Below are positions 1-11,600 of a stretch of 64,000 nucleotides of DNA, in pieces. Both the position numbers and the translations under genes were made by a program. The DNA is from Parus major (Eukaryota; Chordata; Aves; Passeriformes; Paridae): the NCBI RefSeq assembly GCF_001522545.3, contig NC_031769.1, positions 66,527,402-66,591,401 on the forward strand, read 5' to 3'. The notes beneath the pieces were generated by a model, which made no database searches, was not told where the DNA came from, and saw only the letters and a program-made list of their open reading frames with translations. Numbering within the stretch: the stretch's first letter is position 1; the number at the start of each line of letters is the position of its first letter.

Positions 1-1169
1 AAGATTTTAAAAAGGCACCAGACAGGAGCTGACAGATTACTCCAGATCTGGGCGTTGCGGTGGCCTTTTGACTTAAGTGATGTCAGGTATTGAATAGTAA
101 GAAGCAATTATTTATGGGGCCAGACACCTTGGATACAATTTTTGCTTCCTTGTGCAAATGAAGCCTTGCACAACCAGAGAGCCTCTTAGCCCGTGGCAGG
201 CATTGTCACCCTCCTGCCCCTCCTGGACACTTTCCAGGGTGGTGCACCAAAGCTATTTAGACTGAATTTTTAGACCAGCATTTTCCAACCCTTGAGTTTT
301 GGTGGCAGTATCAGCTAAGGGAAGTACTCCCTTGTCTGCCCCTGTCTGGTTATTCCTCTTCTGTACCTCAGTAATGTGGTTTTAAGCCTGATCACCTGGC
401 AGGGGTAATTGCTGTGGTGCAGAAAACATAATTCTGACAGTGCTGCCAAAGCCACGCTGCCTGCAGTTCACAGCCTGCCTCCATCCATGAGCTCCAACTT
501 GTCTCTTCCATGAGAAATCCCACCTTTAGGTGTCCCTCTCCCAGAGGCGCTCACCGTGGTTTCTCAGGTGGAAATGCATGTTGGCTGGTTAGTGGCTGCT
601 ACTGTAACAATAATCTGTTTCCTTTAAAGAGGTTAATGATCTAAACTGAAGTAGTGAAACCTGCCAGTTTCACTGGCCAGGTCATGCTCACAAAAGATAT
701 GGCTCATTTATTCCTTATGGTGAAAATTTTATTTTTCCCATGTTTGCAGTGGTCGACACTCCTTACTACTTAATATAAAGCCTACTGCCAAAAATGAGGA
801 CTTTAATTATGAAAATAGTAGAAAAGCTTCTTCCTCCCCTGAGAAGGATATAGTTCATGTATGTGAACAGAAAGAGGCCACCATCATCAGGCCTCTGTGC
901 TAAGGGTGTTGAAGCCACAATGGTAAAAGGAGTCCTAAAATGACTTTGAAACAATGACAGGGAGAGTTCTTCTTAGATATTTAGATGAAGTTCCTCCTAA
1001 ATGTAGATGCAGTCTGGGAGACAGTAATTGTTGGGGACTATAACTGGTAAGGGCAGAAGAAAGTGCTGTGGTGGACTGTAGGCTGCAGGACATGTGAAGA
1101 AAAATGTAGATGGTTCAGAAATAGCCTTTAGAAGTCTTCATAGCCTGCTTTTATAAGACAGAAGGTGAG

Positions 1170-1270
1170 TATCCCTATAATTTCCACTACACTGATGAAG
1201 AAACCTGAAAAAGCAGAGCTGACATGTCACAGCACAAGGTTAAAGCTACAAGCTCATTTGACTTAATTTG
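1170..1270 (-). mobile_element. Possible MIR-like SINE relic (tentative)
   Basis: The + strand reads CTGATGAAGAAACCTGAAAA, then CAGAGCTGACATGTCACAGC, then ACAAGGTTAAAG. This resembles the reverse complement of the MIR 3' half (ACAGATGAGGAAACTGAG ... GGTCACACAGC). It is short and decayed. Confidence 0.3.
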
Positions 1271-2265
1271 TGTTTCTAGCCACAGTTCATATCACAAATA
1301 CAAGAGCCAAGACTTACCTGCCCTTGAGCTTCTTAGGCCCCATGATTTGGCCCTGGACTCTTTTCATATTCAGGCTGTTTTGCTGCATCACTTCAATTGT
1401 GTTTGCATTGGTTTGACCAGAGCAACCTTTACAGGGCCCAAGTCCTTTCAGCAAGGTTATTAACAGTATGTGGTAGGTACCTTGCATGTATTTTAAATGA
1501 ATGAAATCCTTTACGAGTTTGTGAAAGTAAAATGCAAGACCATAAAATTGATAGGTTAAAATCAATCTAATAAATGGCCAAGCAAAGGCATGCATTCCCA
1601 TAACATTTTATGACTCCAGTGAGAAGTAAGACTACAAAAATGCAAGTGGATAAAACATAGGCTGTTGTCATCTTTATTCTCTGAAGTGCAATTGCCAATA
1701 ATGGCTTTTGTCTCAAAACTTAAATATGGAAAATAGTAAAACTGCATGTCACACAAGAAGGAATAAAATGTATTTTAATAAAGCACATATTTCTACTTTA
1801 AATAAAGTCAAATACATTTTCCCATTTTCTTCTGAAGAGCAACCATGGCACAGTGCCTCTCTCCATGCTACAAACATGTAAAAAACTTGTCAAATGTAAA
1901 GGCCCAGCCTCTCAGTATTTTTAAAACCACACAAGAGATATCAAGTTGTACTCTGACAATAACAAGAGCTAATATAAATGATACTTTCATCTGGAAGATG
2001 TCTGTGTCCTTTGGCCTTCCTGAACGTCAATTTTACATTCCATAAAGCTGATAAGCTTGTCAATTCCACCATCCTCCTCAGCACACCTCTAGTCTAAAAC
2101 AAACTATTATTTTCCATGTGTAAGCATTTTCCAGGAAATCTTTTCTGGAGCCACACAGTAATAGATGTTTATTACTAACCAACTTTCATGAAGCCACTGT
2201 GCCCATATTTAGTGTCTGATCAACATTACACTGCTGGAATAAGGGCTCTCCTGACCCAGGGGTAG

Positions 2266-2272
<7 letters not shown>

Positions 2273-2296
<24 letters not shown>
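2273..2296. repeat. (AT)12 microsatellite
   Basis: Twelve uninterrupted AT units. Confidence 0.95.
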
Positions 2297-5114
2297 GCAT
2301 GTCCTGCCACCTGAGCTGAGAGTGAGGTTAGATTGTGGTGGGCTACCAACTTCGCCCCAGGCAATGAGTGCCAGAAGTGCTCAGTGACAGGATTGAAGCT
2401 GTGCACAGTTCTACTTTCCACTCCAAAAAGAGGATGTACTTCTGGACTTACTGGATTAAGGTTTTTCTGAAACAGGATTGTACTCATGGGGGAATTACAA
2501 ACTGACCCTGCATGTTCAGCATTAGGCACAGGAGTACCTTTCATATTTGTAAAATTCAGCAGAATCTGGCATCAGGATGACAGTTTCAAGCCCTTTAGGC
2601 ATAGAATTTTCAGCTTAGGCTCATTTCCCATGAGCATGCAGTGACAGGCACACAGGGGTTTGTGTAGTTTGAATACTTTAAGTAAGATGGAAGCATGGCA
2701 TCAGTCAGATGAAAAGAGAAAAATAGAGCCAAATATTTAATGCTTAAACTTACAGGATGGCATATGCCAACTTTAGCCTAAATTGAGAACCCCCAGCCAA
2801 GACCTTGTGGAATCCAGCTGAAGCCAGAGCTCCTACTCGGTGCTGAGAGCCTCAGAGGTTTATTGAGTGACACAGTGACACGCAGGTTGTGGGAAGACCA
2901 ACAACACCAAAAATAATTCTATTTCAGAGGTAGAAAATACCAGTCAGAATGAGCAGAAGTTAAGTGCTTTCATTGTTTAAACAGAAGCAGCACAAGGCTG
3001 CTGTCTTTAAAAAAGGGGGGGTTACTCTCGCGGTTCTCTTCCTAGAAGTTTCACTTCCTTAGGGTGTGTGGTTATTTCAGGTTAGCACAGCAAGTGCCAG
3101 AAGAGAAGGCATTTTATTTGCTTGGGGTTTTTTATGTTGAAGAACAGGCAAGACCACCATGTACTGGAACAAGAGAAGGGATTACAAAAGCCTACCCTGA
3201 ACAAAAGGAACTGTGTGGAGATCTTTCTACAATACAAGGGTTTACAGTAATTCCTTTCCTGTGAAGCCACACTGAGCTCTCTGAACAGCTAATATGTGGG
3301 ACATGCCTAGCCTGACAGTGATGTGAAAACTCTTTTTGTGGTGATCCAAGGTGACCAACCCTCTGCCACATGCTTTGTTCTGTGAAAAGCTACATGCCTC
3401 TTTATGGGGAAGTGAGTGTCTTCAGGTTGTTTGCTTTTTCCGGTTTTGTATCACCACTTTGGGCCTGGCACTATCCTCTGTGAAGTCAGTTTAGCAGGAA
3501 TAGGATCTGCTCTGTCATCTTGAGTATCGCCCACCTGCTCTCAAAACCACAGATTTCTCTAAAGAAATGTCTGCAGGTGCTATAGAGCAAGGCTGCAGCA
3601 AAAAGTCACATGCCTTTCTGTTTGGAGAGATGAGGCTCAGTTGTTTGTTTGTATTGTATATATATATTACTGTGCTTCAGAGAGAGCTAAACCCAGCTTT
3701 ATTATGTAGGAGCAAAATAGAGACAATATACAATTGGGACATCATTGCAGTTGCTTTAACTCCACCTGCCTTGTAGAGGCATGTGGAACCTGAATGATGT
3801 AAGCAGCTACTTCTAATGTTATCTATTGAAAAGGGTATGGTTTAGTTATTTAATTATGCATTTTACAAAAACCTATTATCATTCACCTTTGTGCCACCCC
3901 ATCATGCTTACTCCTGCTACCCCAAGCTGATCCAGCCTTGACGCTCTCCGAGCACTGCTTTTTGGCTGATCCTCATAACAGTGATCTTGCCTGTGGAGGC
4001 TCTGCTGGTTTTTTTCTCAGAGGTTAAACAGCACCTGAATTTTTACCATGTGAATTCCTGTCTTCCTGAGCCACAGATGTCACCCTGGCAGAAACTGGCT
4101 TAAATGTTATAATACATAGTGTGAGTGTAACGACCTCTGACCTCCCCAAATTATACAAACAGGAAGGGTCTCTCCTGCCCCGGGCCATGGCATGACCCAG
4201 GGAAGTCACACACTGCCTTCCTTGGCCCTGTCGAGCCCCTCTGCCTCAGAAAGCCTGATGCTAAAGGCTACTGCCTTCCATCAGAATCCCATTTTGGATG
4301 ATGCATCCTACATCACTGTGCTGTCATTTGCTTCACCTTCACTATATAAATCTTAACCCTGCAGCTCCAAGGCATTTGCAGGCATCCAGGAATCTCCCAC
4401 ACGCTTCCTTGCACTACAGTGCTGCTCCGGTTTTGCCAAATACCTGCTGCCGACTGCCGCGGCCCCCGTGCCCCTCTCTCTGGGGCACTGCAAGGCACGG
4501 GGTCCCGACGGGAAGGAGTATCTGCAGCACAAACCTCCCCATCTCCCTCCAGTAAGCGACGCTGCTGGAGGCTCCTTCAGGGCTGCCGTCCCGCCAGACT
4601 ATTATTAAAAGGCCGAAGGAGTCCCAGGGCACCAGCTGTGTACTCCCTTCCTCCTGTTTTTCCTCTCTGTGCTGGCCCCGCTCCCGCCGGAGGTGCAGGC
4701 TCGGTTGCCGGGGGCTCCATCGAGGTTTCCCAGGGCGCAGCGGGGGCGCTGGTCCAGCCTGTGGCTGACGGCCTGCCAGTCTCCCTCTTCCTCCCTCAGC
4801 TGGCCGGGACGGAGGCTTAAAGAAAGAAAAAAAAAAACGACAAAAAAAAAAACAAACAGAAAAAACCCTTCTGGGGTCACTGGGAGGAGAAAAAAAATTC
4901 CTCGTCATGTCTGTGGTGTCTACGAAAAGGTCCCGAGAAGGAAGAGGAGGATCCCGCCCCGCGGGGACCGCAGGGCTCGGCGGAGGGGGGTGGGCGCTGG
5001 CTGCGGGGCAGGGGCGTCCCCCCGCCTTTGGACGGGAGGGGCTCTGCCTTCTCTGCCGAGAAGGGGCCGAGCCGCCCTGCTCCCCGCCCCGGAGGGGGTG
5101 AGAGCCGCCCTGCT

Positions 5115-5141
5115 GGGCGCCGGGGGCTCGGCGGGGCAGGG
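5115..5141 (+). promoter_or_regulatory. G-quadruplex-type motif in the PXDC1 5' region
   Basis: Four G-runs (5115-5117, 5122-5126, 5133-5136, 5139-5141) are separated by loops of 4, 6 and 2 bases, which satisfies the classic four-run G3 loop 1-7 pattern on the sense strand. A looser cluster lies at 4985-5014. If transcribed, it would sit in the 5' leader. Confidence 0.5.
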
Positions 5142-5266
5142 TGCCCGGGCCGTCCCCTCGCTGCGGCCGCCGGCTATGAGGCACTAGAGAGCCTCCCTCC
5201 AGCGCCGGGAGGCGACACAGCCCCGGCGGGCAGGGCCAGCCCGGGGGGGCCGTGCAGCGGGTGGCA

Positions 5267-5276
5267 CCCCCCTTCT

Positions 5277-5309
<33 letters not shown>

Positions 5310-5317
5310 CTCCTCTT
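5267..5317 (+). repeat. 51-nt pure pyrimidine (TCC)n tract in the 5' leader
   Basis: Every base from 5267 to 5317 is C or T, mostly two blocks of five CCT units split by a CTT. It ends 74 bases before the PXDC1 ATG. Such tracts can form triplex DNA and bind polypyrimidine-tract or poly-C proteins, and they are prone to length change. Confidence 0.85.
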
Positions 5318-5372
5318 AACTTGGCCACGGCGGCGCGGGGCGGTGCGCTTCGCCCTGCGCCGGCGGCGGGGG

Positions 5373-5411
5373 ATGTGCGGGCGGCGGCGGGATGGCTTCG
5401 GCCGTGTTTGA
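5373..5411 (+). promoter_or_regulatory. Short upstream ORF overlapping the PXDC1 start codon
   Basis: An ATG at 5373, 19 bases before the main ATG and in another frame, opens a 12-codon frame ending at TGA 5409-5411, inside the PXDC1 coding sequence. It has G at -3 but T at +4, so its context is weaker than that of the main start. If the mRNA begins upstream of 5373, ribosomes starting here cannot reinitiate at 5392 without backtracking, so the uORF could dampen translation. This is an inference from position alone. Confidence 0.5.
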
Positions 5412-5647
5412 GGGCACCTCGCTGGTGAACATGTACGTGCGGGGCTGCTGGGTGAACGGCATCCGGCGGCTTATCATCAGCCGGCGGGGCGACGAGGAGG
5501 AGTTCTACGAGATCCGCACCGAGTGGTCGGACCGCAACATCCTCTACCTGCACCGCAGCTACTCCGACCTCGGCCGCCTCTTCAAGCGGCTCCTCGACTC
5601 CTTCCCCGAGGACCGGCCCGAGCTGTCCCGCTCCCCCTTGCTCCAAG
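5392..5647 (+). CDS. PXDC1: PXDC1 coding exon 1
   Basis: Encodes residues 1-85 plus the first base of codon 86. The donor is CAAG/GTTTGA, with GT at 5648-5649, so intron 1 is phase 1. The exon is GC-rich and lies inside the promoter CpG island. It encodes the first beta strands of the PX fold and the basic segment [16 protein letters not shown]. The reading frame stays open past the donor, but the protein beyond residue 86 no longer resembles PXDC1, which supports the splice site. Confidence 0.95.
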
Positions 5648-8600
5648 GTTTGAGCAGCCTCCGCGGCCCTGGCGCTCTGTGCTCTCTCGGCGGGCGGGTT
5701 TGGGCCGCCGCTCCCCCGGGGCTGGCCGGGGAGGACGGGCGGGCGGGCGAGCGATCCCCTTCGGCGGAGGGAAGGGGCTGAGGAGCTGGAGCCGCTGAGA
5801 ACCGGACGGGGCGGGGGGGGCAGAAAAACTGCGGGGGCGTTTTGCGGTCGGAAACTCCTCCCGGGATGTTGATTTGTGTTTCTCTTTTTTTTTTTTTTTT
5901 TTTTAATTCTTTTTTTTTCTTGACTATACGTTTGGAGCCGAGGGCTCCCCGCAGGAGGGTGGCCCCAGTATCGCTGCTGCTGTCTCCAGCTGCGCGGCTC
6001 CGGGCTAGGCTGGGCTGGGGGAACAGAGGGATCCCCGATGGCGCTGCCCCTCTCCGGTGCCTCCGGGTTCCCCGATGAAAGGCTGGGGGGGTGGTTGGTA
6101 GGAAAAAGGGTGTAGCTGAAAAATCTCCGAATGTCGGTATGTTGTTTGCCACAAGGAGGGGGCAAAAAAAAAAAAAAAAGGGCTGCGGCGCTTGCCAGGG
6201 GACGCAGCAACTCTGGGAGCTGGCGTAATTCTTCGCATAACTTCTGTGAAACGGGAATTGCGGCAGCGGCTAGTAGAGACGTCTGTTCTCTTCCAGTTTC
6301 TAAAGTGGATTAACCCAACTCCGAGGGATGTTGTCCATGCTCAGGCCTTGCTGTGCAGAAGTAGGATGTACCCAAGCTGTCTTGCCGGTTGGGTTTAGTT
6401 TGTTTAATGATTGGGGTATTTTTTAGAGTTATGTGTTCCCCTCTGACGTATTTCAAGTGTGTAGAGTGGTGAGGAGCACCCAGTCATCTGAAAATGCATG
6501 TAACACTCCCAGTCTCCCCAGTTGTTTGAGTTACGACGTAAGTTATTTGATTGAAAAGGAACAGGGAAAGAAACGATATTCTGTGCATGATTTTCTCTGT
6601 GAGAGGATGGGAAAGTCTTCACAAGTTCTCACTTAGCCTCTCACCTTGCTAGTGGGACCCCCTTGCAGAGGGTCTGCGTTTTGCTGTTCTCGGAACTGGG
6701 TCTCCGCCGCTCATACAGGTGTAAACCCACGGGACTTCACTCCTGGGCCGTCCCTGGGTGACAGCGACCTCTGTTCCCTGTCAGTGACGATCCCTCCCGG
6801 GCTGCCTTCCCAAGGATATTTGCTGGCAGGTGTTCATAGTGAGACAGGTCTTTTTCCATGGTCCTGGCAGCTCCCTAACCTCTGGTGCTGGGCTCGCTTT
6901 GGGTTTTTTAAATGCCTCCCATTAAAACGCTCGTAGGTACGAGCCCTCTCCCCGGCCTGTGTCCCCCGGCTTTGCTGTCCCCGCTGTCGGGAGGTGGCCC
7001 CGGGAGCTCCGCCGCCACTCGCGGGCCCCGAGTGCCCTCTGCAGACGGCGGGGATGGGCGCAGGGCAGCCGGGGCGGCCGCAGCCCCGCACGGCTGCTCG
7101 CTGCGGGCCGCGAATGGGAGATGCTGGCACGGCTGGGTGCCGGAGGGGGCTGTCTCCTCCCGCCTGGGTGCAGGCTGGGAATGGGGTGTTCCTGCAGATG
7201 CCGCATCCCACCTCTCAGCCCCGCACAAAACAGTGCCCCATGTGTTTCTGATGCTGGCCAGGGATCTGAAGTACTGCAAAAGCTTTTTGCCCACCGTGTG
7301 TGTCCTGCCCAAAGAACTGAAGGTGTGATTTTTACTAGCACTTAGTGGCAGTAAATTCTCGGTAACGTGGCCTTCAAGTGTATGTGGCACCTGGGCCACG
7401 GCTTTTGAGGATGCTGGGTAGGTTTGGAGTGACCCTGCCTGTGGTCTGCAGGGCACAGCACCTGCCAGAGTCACTATGACTAAAAATTGACGTCCCAGGG
7501 TGCAGGCAGTCCTTCTTGTTGGCTTTCCGGGGCTCTGAAGAGTAGCTTGGCAGCTGGACTGGGGTGTGTGCTGTGTCTGGCTGCAAATGGACTCGATCCT
7601 TGGCCTCCTGCCCCTCCCAGTGCTCCTTCCCTATTGGTTATGCACAGAAGCAGCTGCTCATCCTAAAGCCCTTCCCATTCCTCAGTGCCTGTCTCAAGCA
7701 GCATGGTTCCTCTCCTGTCTCAAGGCCTGCCAGAGCTTTTGCAAAGTATTCAACTCTTCACTTCTCTCTGAAGTGTTATTTGTGCTATGTGAGCCAGATG
7801 GGATTGCAGTCCCTTGCACTGGCTTTACTTGACAGTCCCAGGTAGATACACCATGCATGAACAACTGGGAAAGATTAACCATCCTCAGCCTGTGTTGCTC
7901 AATCTTTGCCTAAAATCTAGAGCCAGCAACCTTGACTTACCTTTATCTCAGGAACAGGCACACAGACTTCAGTAGAATGGGGAATGAGCAAAGCATCAGT
8001 TTAGGATTAGAAAAATCTAAGCCTAATATAAATAGATTATGATCTGTTTAGCTTGTTGAGGGAGTGGGGGTTAACTTTGCAACAGAGACAGAATGAAAAT
8101 CAGGAGTAGTTTCTAAGCAATTACAGCATGCGTCACAATTTTAGCAATACTCTGTTCAAAATTATGCTGCTCCTGCTCTAAAGAAAATTACTTTGCAGAG
8201 TATGCTTCTCTGCCTAAAGAACACTTCATCATACCAACATTTTAAATTGGCTGGCCACAGCCTCTGATAACTTGACAAAGTTGAGACATAAAAACCTCAT
8301 TTAACTAAGTGACAGTGATGCAAAGCTTTGTGTGTAAAAAGAGATTGCATGGGGCATGTCCAGTCTTTACAAAAATCATGGGATAAGCATGGTTTCTTAA
8401 TGCCTTGTTTAAAAGCAGATGTCCTGCTGTTTACAGTGAAGCTCAATGTACTTAACCCAACAAAAACACCTGACAAAAGCCCATTATTGTGTGTGTTAGC
8501 ATTTAGTCATATACTTTTGTGTGTATTTTTATATATATACAAATGTATTTGCATATATATATGAGTGTGTGTGTGTGTGTGTGTGTGTTTATCATGGGCT

Positions 8601-11600
8601 TCCTGAAAGAAGGTGAATATCAGCTCTGCCTTTTATCTGGAGGAAGAGATAAAGTGTTGCAAACCAAATTTGCATCACATTGAAGGACTCCAAAGTCCCT
8701 ACAGATTTGCCTAAGGAGCATTATAAGGACTAGCATTATCTTACAGCTCAGTCAAGCTGCAGTGTGTGACATTTAAGGGATACAACTGAGAGTGGAAGCT
8801 TGAGCTATTTGATGTTATTAACTTTTTAAACGAAAGTTGTGGTTATTTTAAAAACGTCAGCAATTTTAGAAAGACTTGGTTGTTACCTTTATTGCTGGCT
8901 TCAGCAGACAGTTCCTGCTCTGCTGGAATGTGCTCCTTTTCTTGTTCAGCACAAGGAAACCATCCTCTCCATTCCTTTCTTGACCCCCCATCCTCCCAGA
9001 TTGAATTCCACAATGCTCTTCCCTTCCTTATTTGCTGGAGCTGCTGAGTGCTTTCAGATTGCAGAGGAGAGGATGGGAGGTGTAGCTGTCTGCAGTGGCT
9101 GTTCATCTTACCCTTTCTTTGATATGAGAGGAGGGGAGGTCCCTGGGGGAAGTAGGGCTGTATTCCCACAGTTTGGTCTTGTCTTTGGTAACTAGTAAGA
9201 ACACGTGGCAGAGGGCACTCTGCATCTGGAGGGTACAATGATGCTAAAGGCCAAGAACATTCAGCAACACAAGGCATCTCACTAGGAAACTGGTAAATAA
9301 GGTTAGATATGTGCATACCTGCAGGGTGACTAAGTATGATTCACTGTGCTTTAACTTGCTAGTATTTTATTTGTCTTTGAAATCTGCCTGTCCCTTGCTC
9401 TAGGCAAATGCACAAAAGAGGATCACAGGAAAACACAGGTTCATTCACTCCTGCAAAGAACACAGCCTAATGTTACTAAATTGTCTGTTTCTCTATATAA
9501 AGTCTACTTTTTAATTTAATCCATTTTCTTGAGAAAAGCAGAGCTATGGACTTAGAAGCTGACTTAAAATTGATGGAAATAGAAATAGTTTCAACAGACC
9601 AAATAGACACCAAAACTGAGGTATAAATCTGGAAAATGACTCTTCCTTTTCCCCCTCCCTCTCCTATTTTCTCTGAATACTACTTGTGAGGAGGTCTCAT
9701 CTAAGATTTATCCTAGAACTTGAGCCAGCTTCAGTGCAGTCAGCAGTCACACACCTCCCTCGCCTCTGACTTCAGAGGGCAGAATCAACCCCTTAAGGAA
9801 GCCAAAAGAGCGCATTACCAGCCTTTCAAAACTGGGATTTTTTTGCCTATGGAGTGGCAGGGTGGTTTCTGGCAATCTTCCTCTGCACTTGTTTGTTGCC
9901 TTTGTTATCAAAACAGATAGAAGATAGCTCAGATGCTCTTCCAATATAACTGTTCATATTGTACCTACCTGTAGTGCCTGGTCCTGCTCTGATACTCTGA
10001 ACTGCCAAATCAGAAACCCTCTGACAGATTTATTTTATTACTAGATGGGCCTCTCTTTCCAAAGTTCTCATTTTCCTCCTTTCCATGTCTCCTCTGACTC
10101 ATTCTGCTTTGTCGTGGTGTTTTTTCCACTTGCTCTTCTGTTATTTTCCCTCTGCTTCTCCAAGTTGCTTTCCCTGAGCTGCTTTCTGTTCCTCTTCTTT
10201 GGCTCCAGGTTTCCCTCCGGTGTGCTGCCATCCATGGTTATTTATGGCTCTGCAGATCTTCTCTGTACCCTTCCACCTTGCAGGTGCTCAACCTCTGTCC
10301 ATCCCTAGAAGTTTTCTAGTAGTGGTGGTGGAGATTTCCTGTAGAAACCTTGCACCTTTACTTCGCCTCGTGGCGTAGAAGCAGTCACTTCACCCTCAGC
10401 TGACCTGAGCGGTCCCTCACAGAGACCAGGCTGAGCTCCATCTCCAAGCCTTGTGTCTGGCCCTGGGGTGGCATCCTCCTGCAGAAAGGAGGTGATCAAC
10501 TGTTTTCCATGTCCGAGTGGCTGTGCAGCAGGAAGCTCTTCCAGGGCTGCCATTGGAAGGATGTGCACAACACAGAAGGCAGTTCCCAAAGAGCCAGCCC
10601 AGGAACATTGCTTGCAAATGTTACATTCATAACTTAGTTTTCTATATGCTGCACTATAGTGTTGTTGTTCTTGTTGTTGTTTACAAGACCATCTGGGAGT
10701 GTGATTTATGAGGAGCAGCATAGTGGTTTCCACAGACAGCAGCTGTTTCTTGGTGCTGTGACAATATAGATAAATACACTGCATCTATTGTGCTCTTTTC
10801 ATTGTTGACATTGTCAACAGTTCATTAGTGGAGCTTGCTCAGAGCTTCTGTCTTCTGGCAGACAAAAGATGCAGCTCTTGGTTATCAGGCTCTAGCAGAA
10901 CTGTATAACCAAAATTAAGTTTGTGGCTTCTGGGTTTGTTTTTTTATCAGCTGAATTTCATGGTTCATTTGTAATGATGGAGATAAATGAAGCTGACTGT
11001 GTTGTTACAAAGCTAGACTCAAGCTGCCTTTTTGTGGTGAACCAAGGCAATGTGTCAGGGAAGTTTTTGGTGGAAAGGAATGGAAATGAGGTGTGTTTTT
11101 CATGACAGCCCTCACCTGATAAGAAATCAGCACTAAAAATGGTTATAGGAGCTTGCATTTTTCATCAGGTTTTGACTGCTTTGTTCACTCCTATCTCATG
11201 CTTCTCTGACATCTTTCTTTCTTCTGGCTCATCAGGCATCAAGACTGGGAACTCTGTGGGAAAAGCCTGTCTGCTGTGTTCTGCCACAAAAACATGCCTT
11301 TTCCATTCCAGAGATCCTGGGAGATCTCATAACGAATAATACAATGTGTGGAAAACCCATCATCTTGAGGGTCTGGGTTTCCCAGTTTTTAACTTGCCTC
11401 CTTTTTTTGCATGGGTATTCAAGTGTGCCAGGGTCCTCAGGTCATGGTCACTTTTGCTCTGGGGGATTTCAGTCAGACAATTGTTTGGACAGGGCTTTTC
11501 CCCATCCTGCATCTTCTTCAAATGAACTGCAAAAGAAGAAAGATGTGGGCAGGGTTTTGAAAACTCTCTTTCTTTCTGTATCAAACAGATTTATTTCAGT

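Larger units (their letters stand above)
1..4429. other. Intergenic sequence upstream of PXDC1
   Basis: AT-rich, with only short scattered open frames that resemble no protein. It includes an (AT)12 microsatellite and a possible MIR-like relic near 1170-1270. No exon, RNA gene or young transposon is recognised. Confidence 0.7.
4430..5850 (+). promoter_or_regulatory. CpG-island promoter and 5' leader of PXDC1
   Basis: CpG dinucleotides and GC content rise sharply here against AT-rich flanks, and are densest at about 4930-5850. The island spans the region upstream of the gene, coding exon 1 and the start of intron 1. I see no convincing TATA box. A GC box (GGGGCGG) lies at 5337-5343, about 50 bases before the ATG, which is typical of TATA-less CpG promoters. 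The transcription start cannot be placed. An A-rich stretch (4820-4866) interrupts the island. A 598-codon minus-strand open frame across it is a GC-composition artefact. Confidence 0.75.

Noticed and set aside
4669..5187. 172-codon and nearby + strand open frames in the leader
   Set aside because: They are rich in Arg/Gly/Ala with no family similarity, and lie in the CpG-island promoter.
5648..5781. Read-through of exon 1 to a 129-residue protein
   Set aside because: Similarity to PXDC1 ends exactly at the GT donor, and a matching acceptor restores the family sequence at 18436.
4414..6210. 598-codon open frame on the minus strand across the CpG island
   Set aside because: The predicted protein is low-complexity Pro/Arg/Ala/Ser plus Lys and Phe homopolymers from the A and T runs. 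It is antisense to PXDC1 exon 1 and several other frames are equally open, so GC composition explains it.
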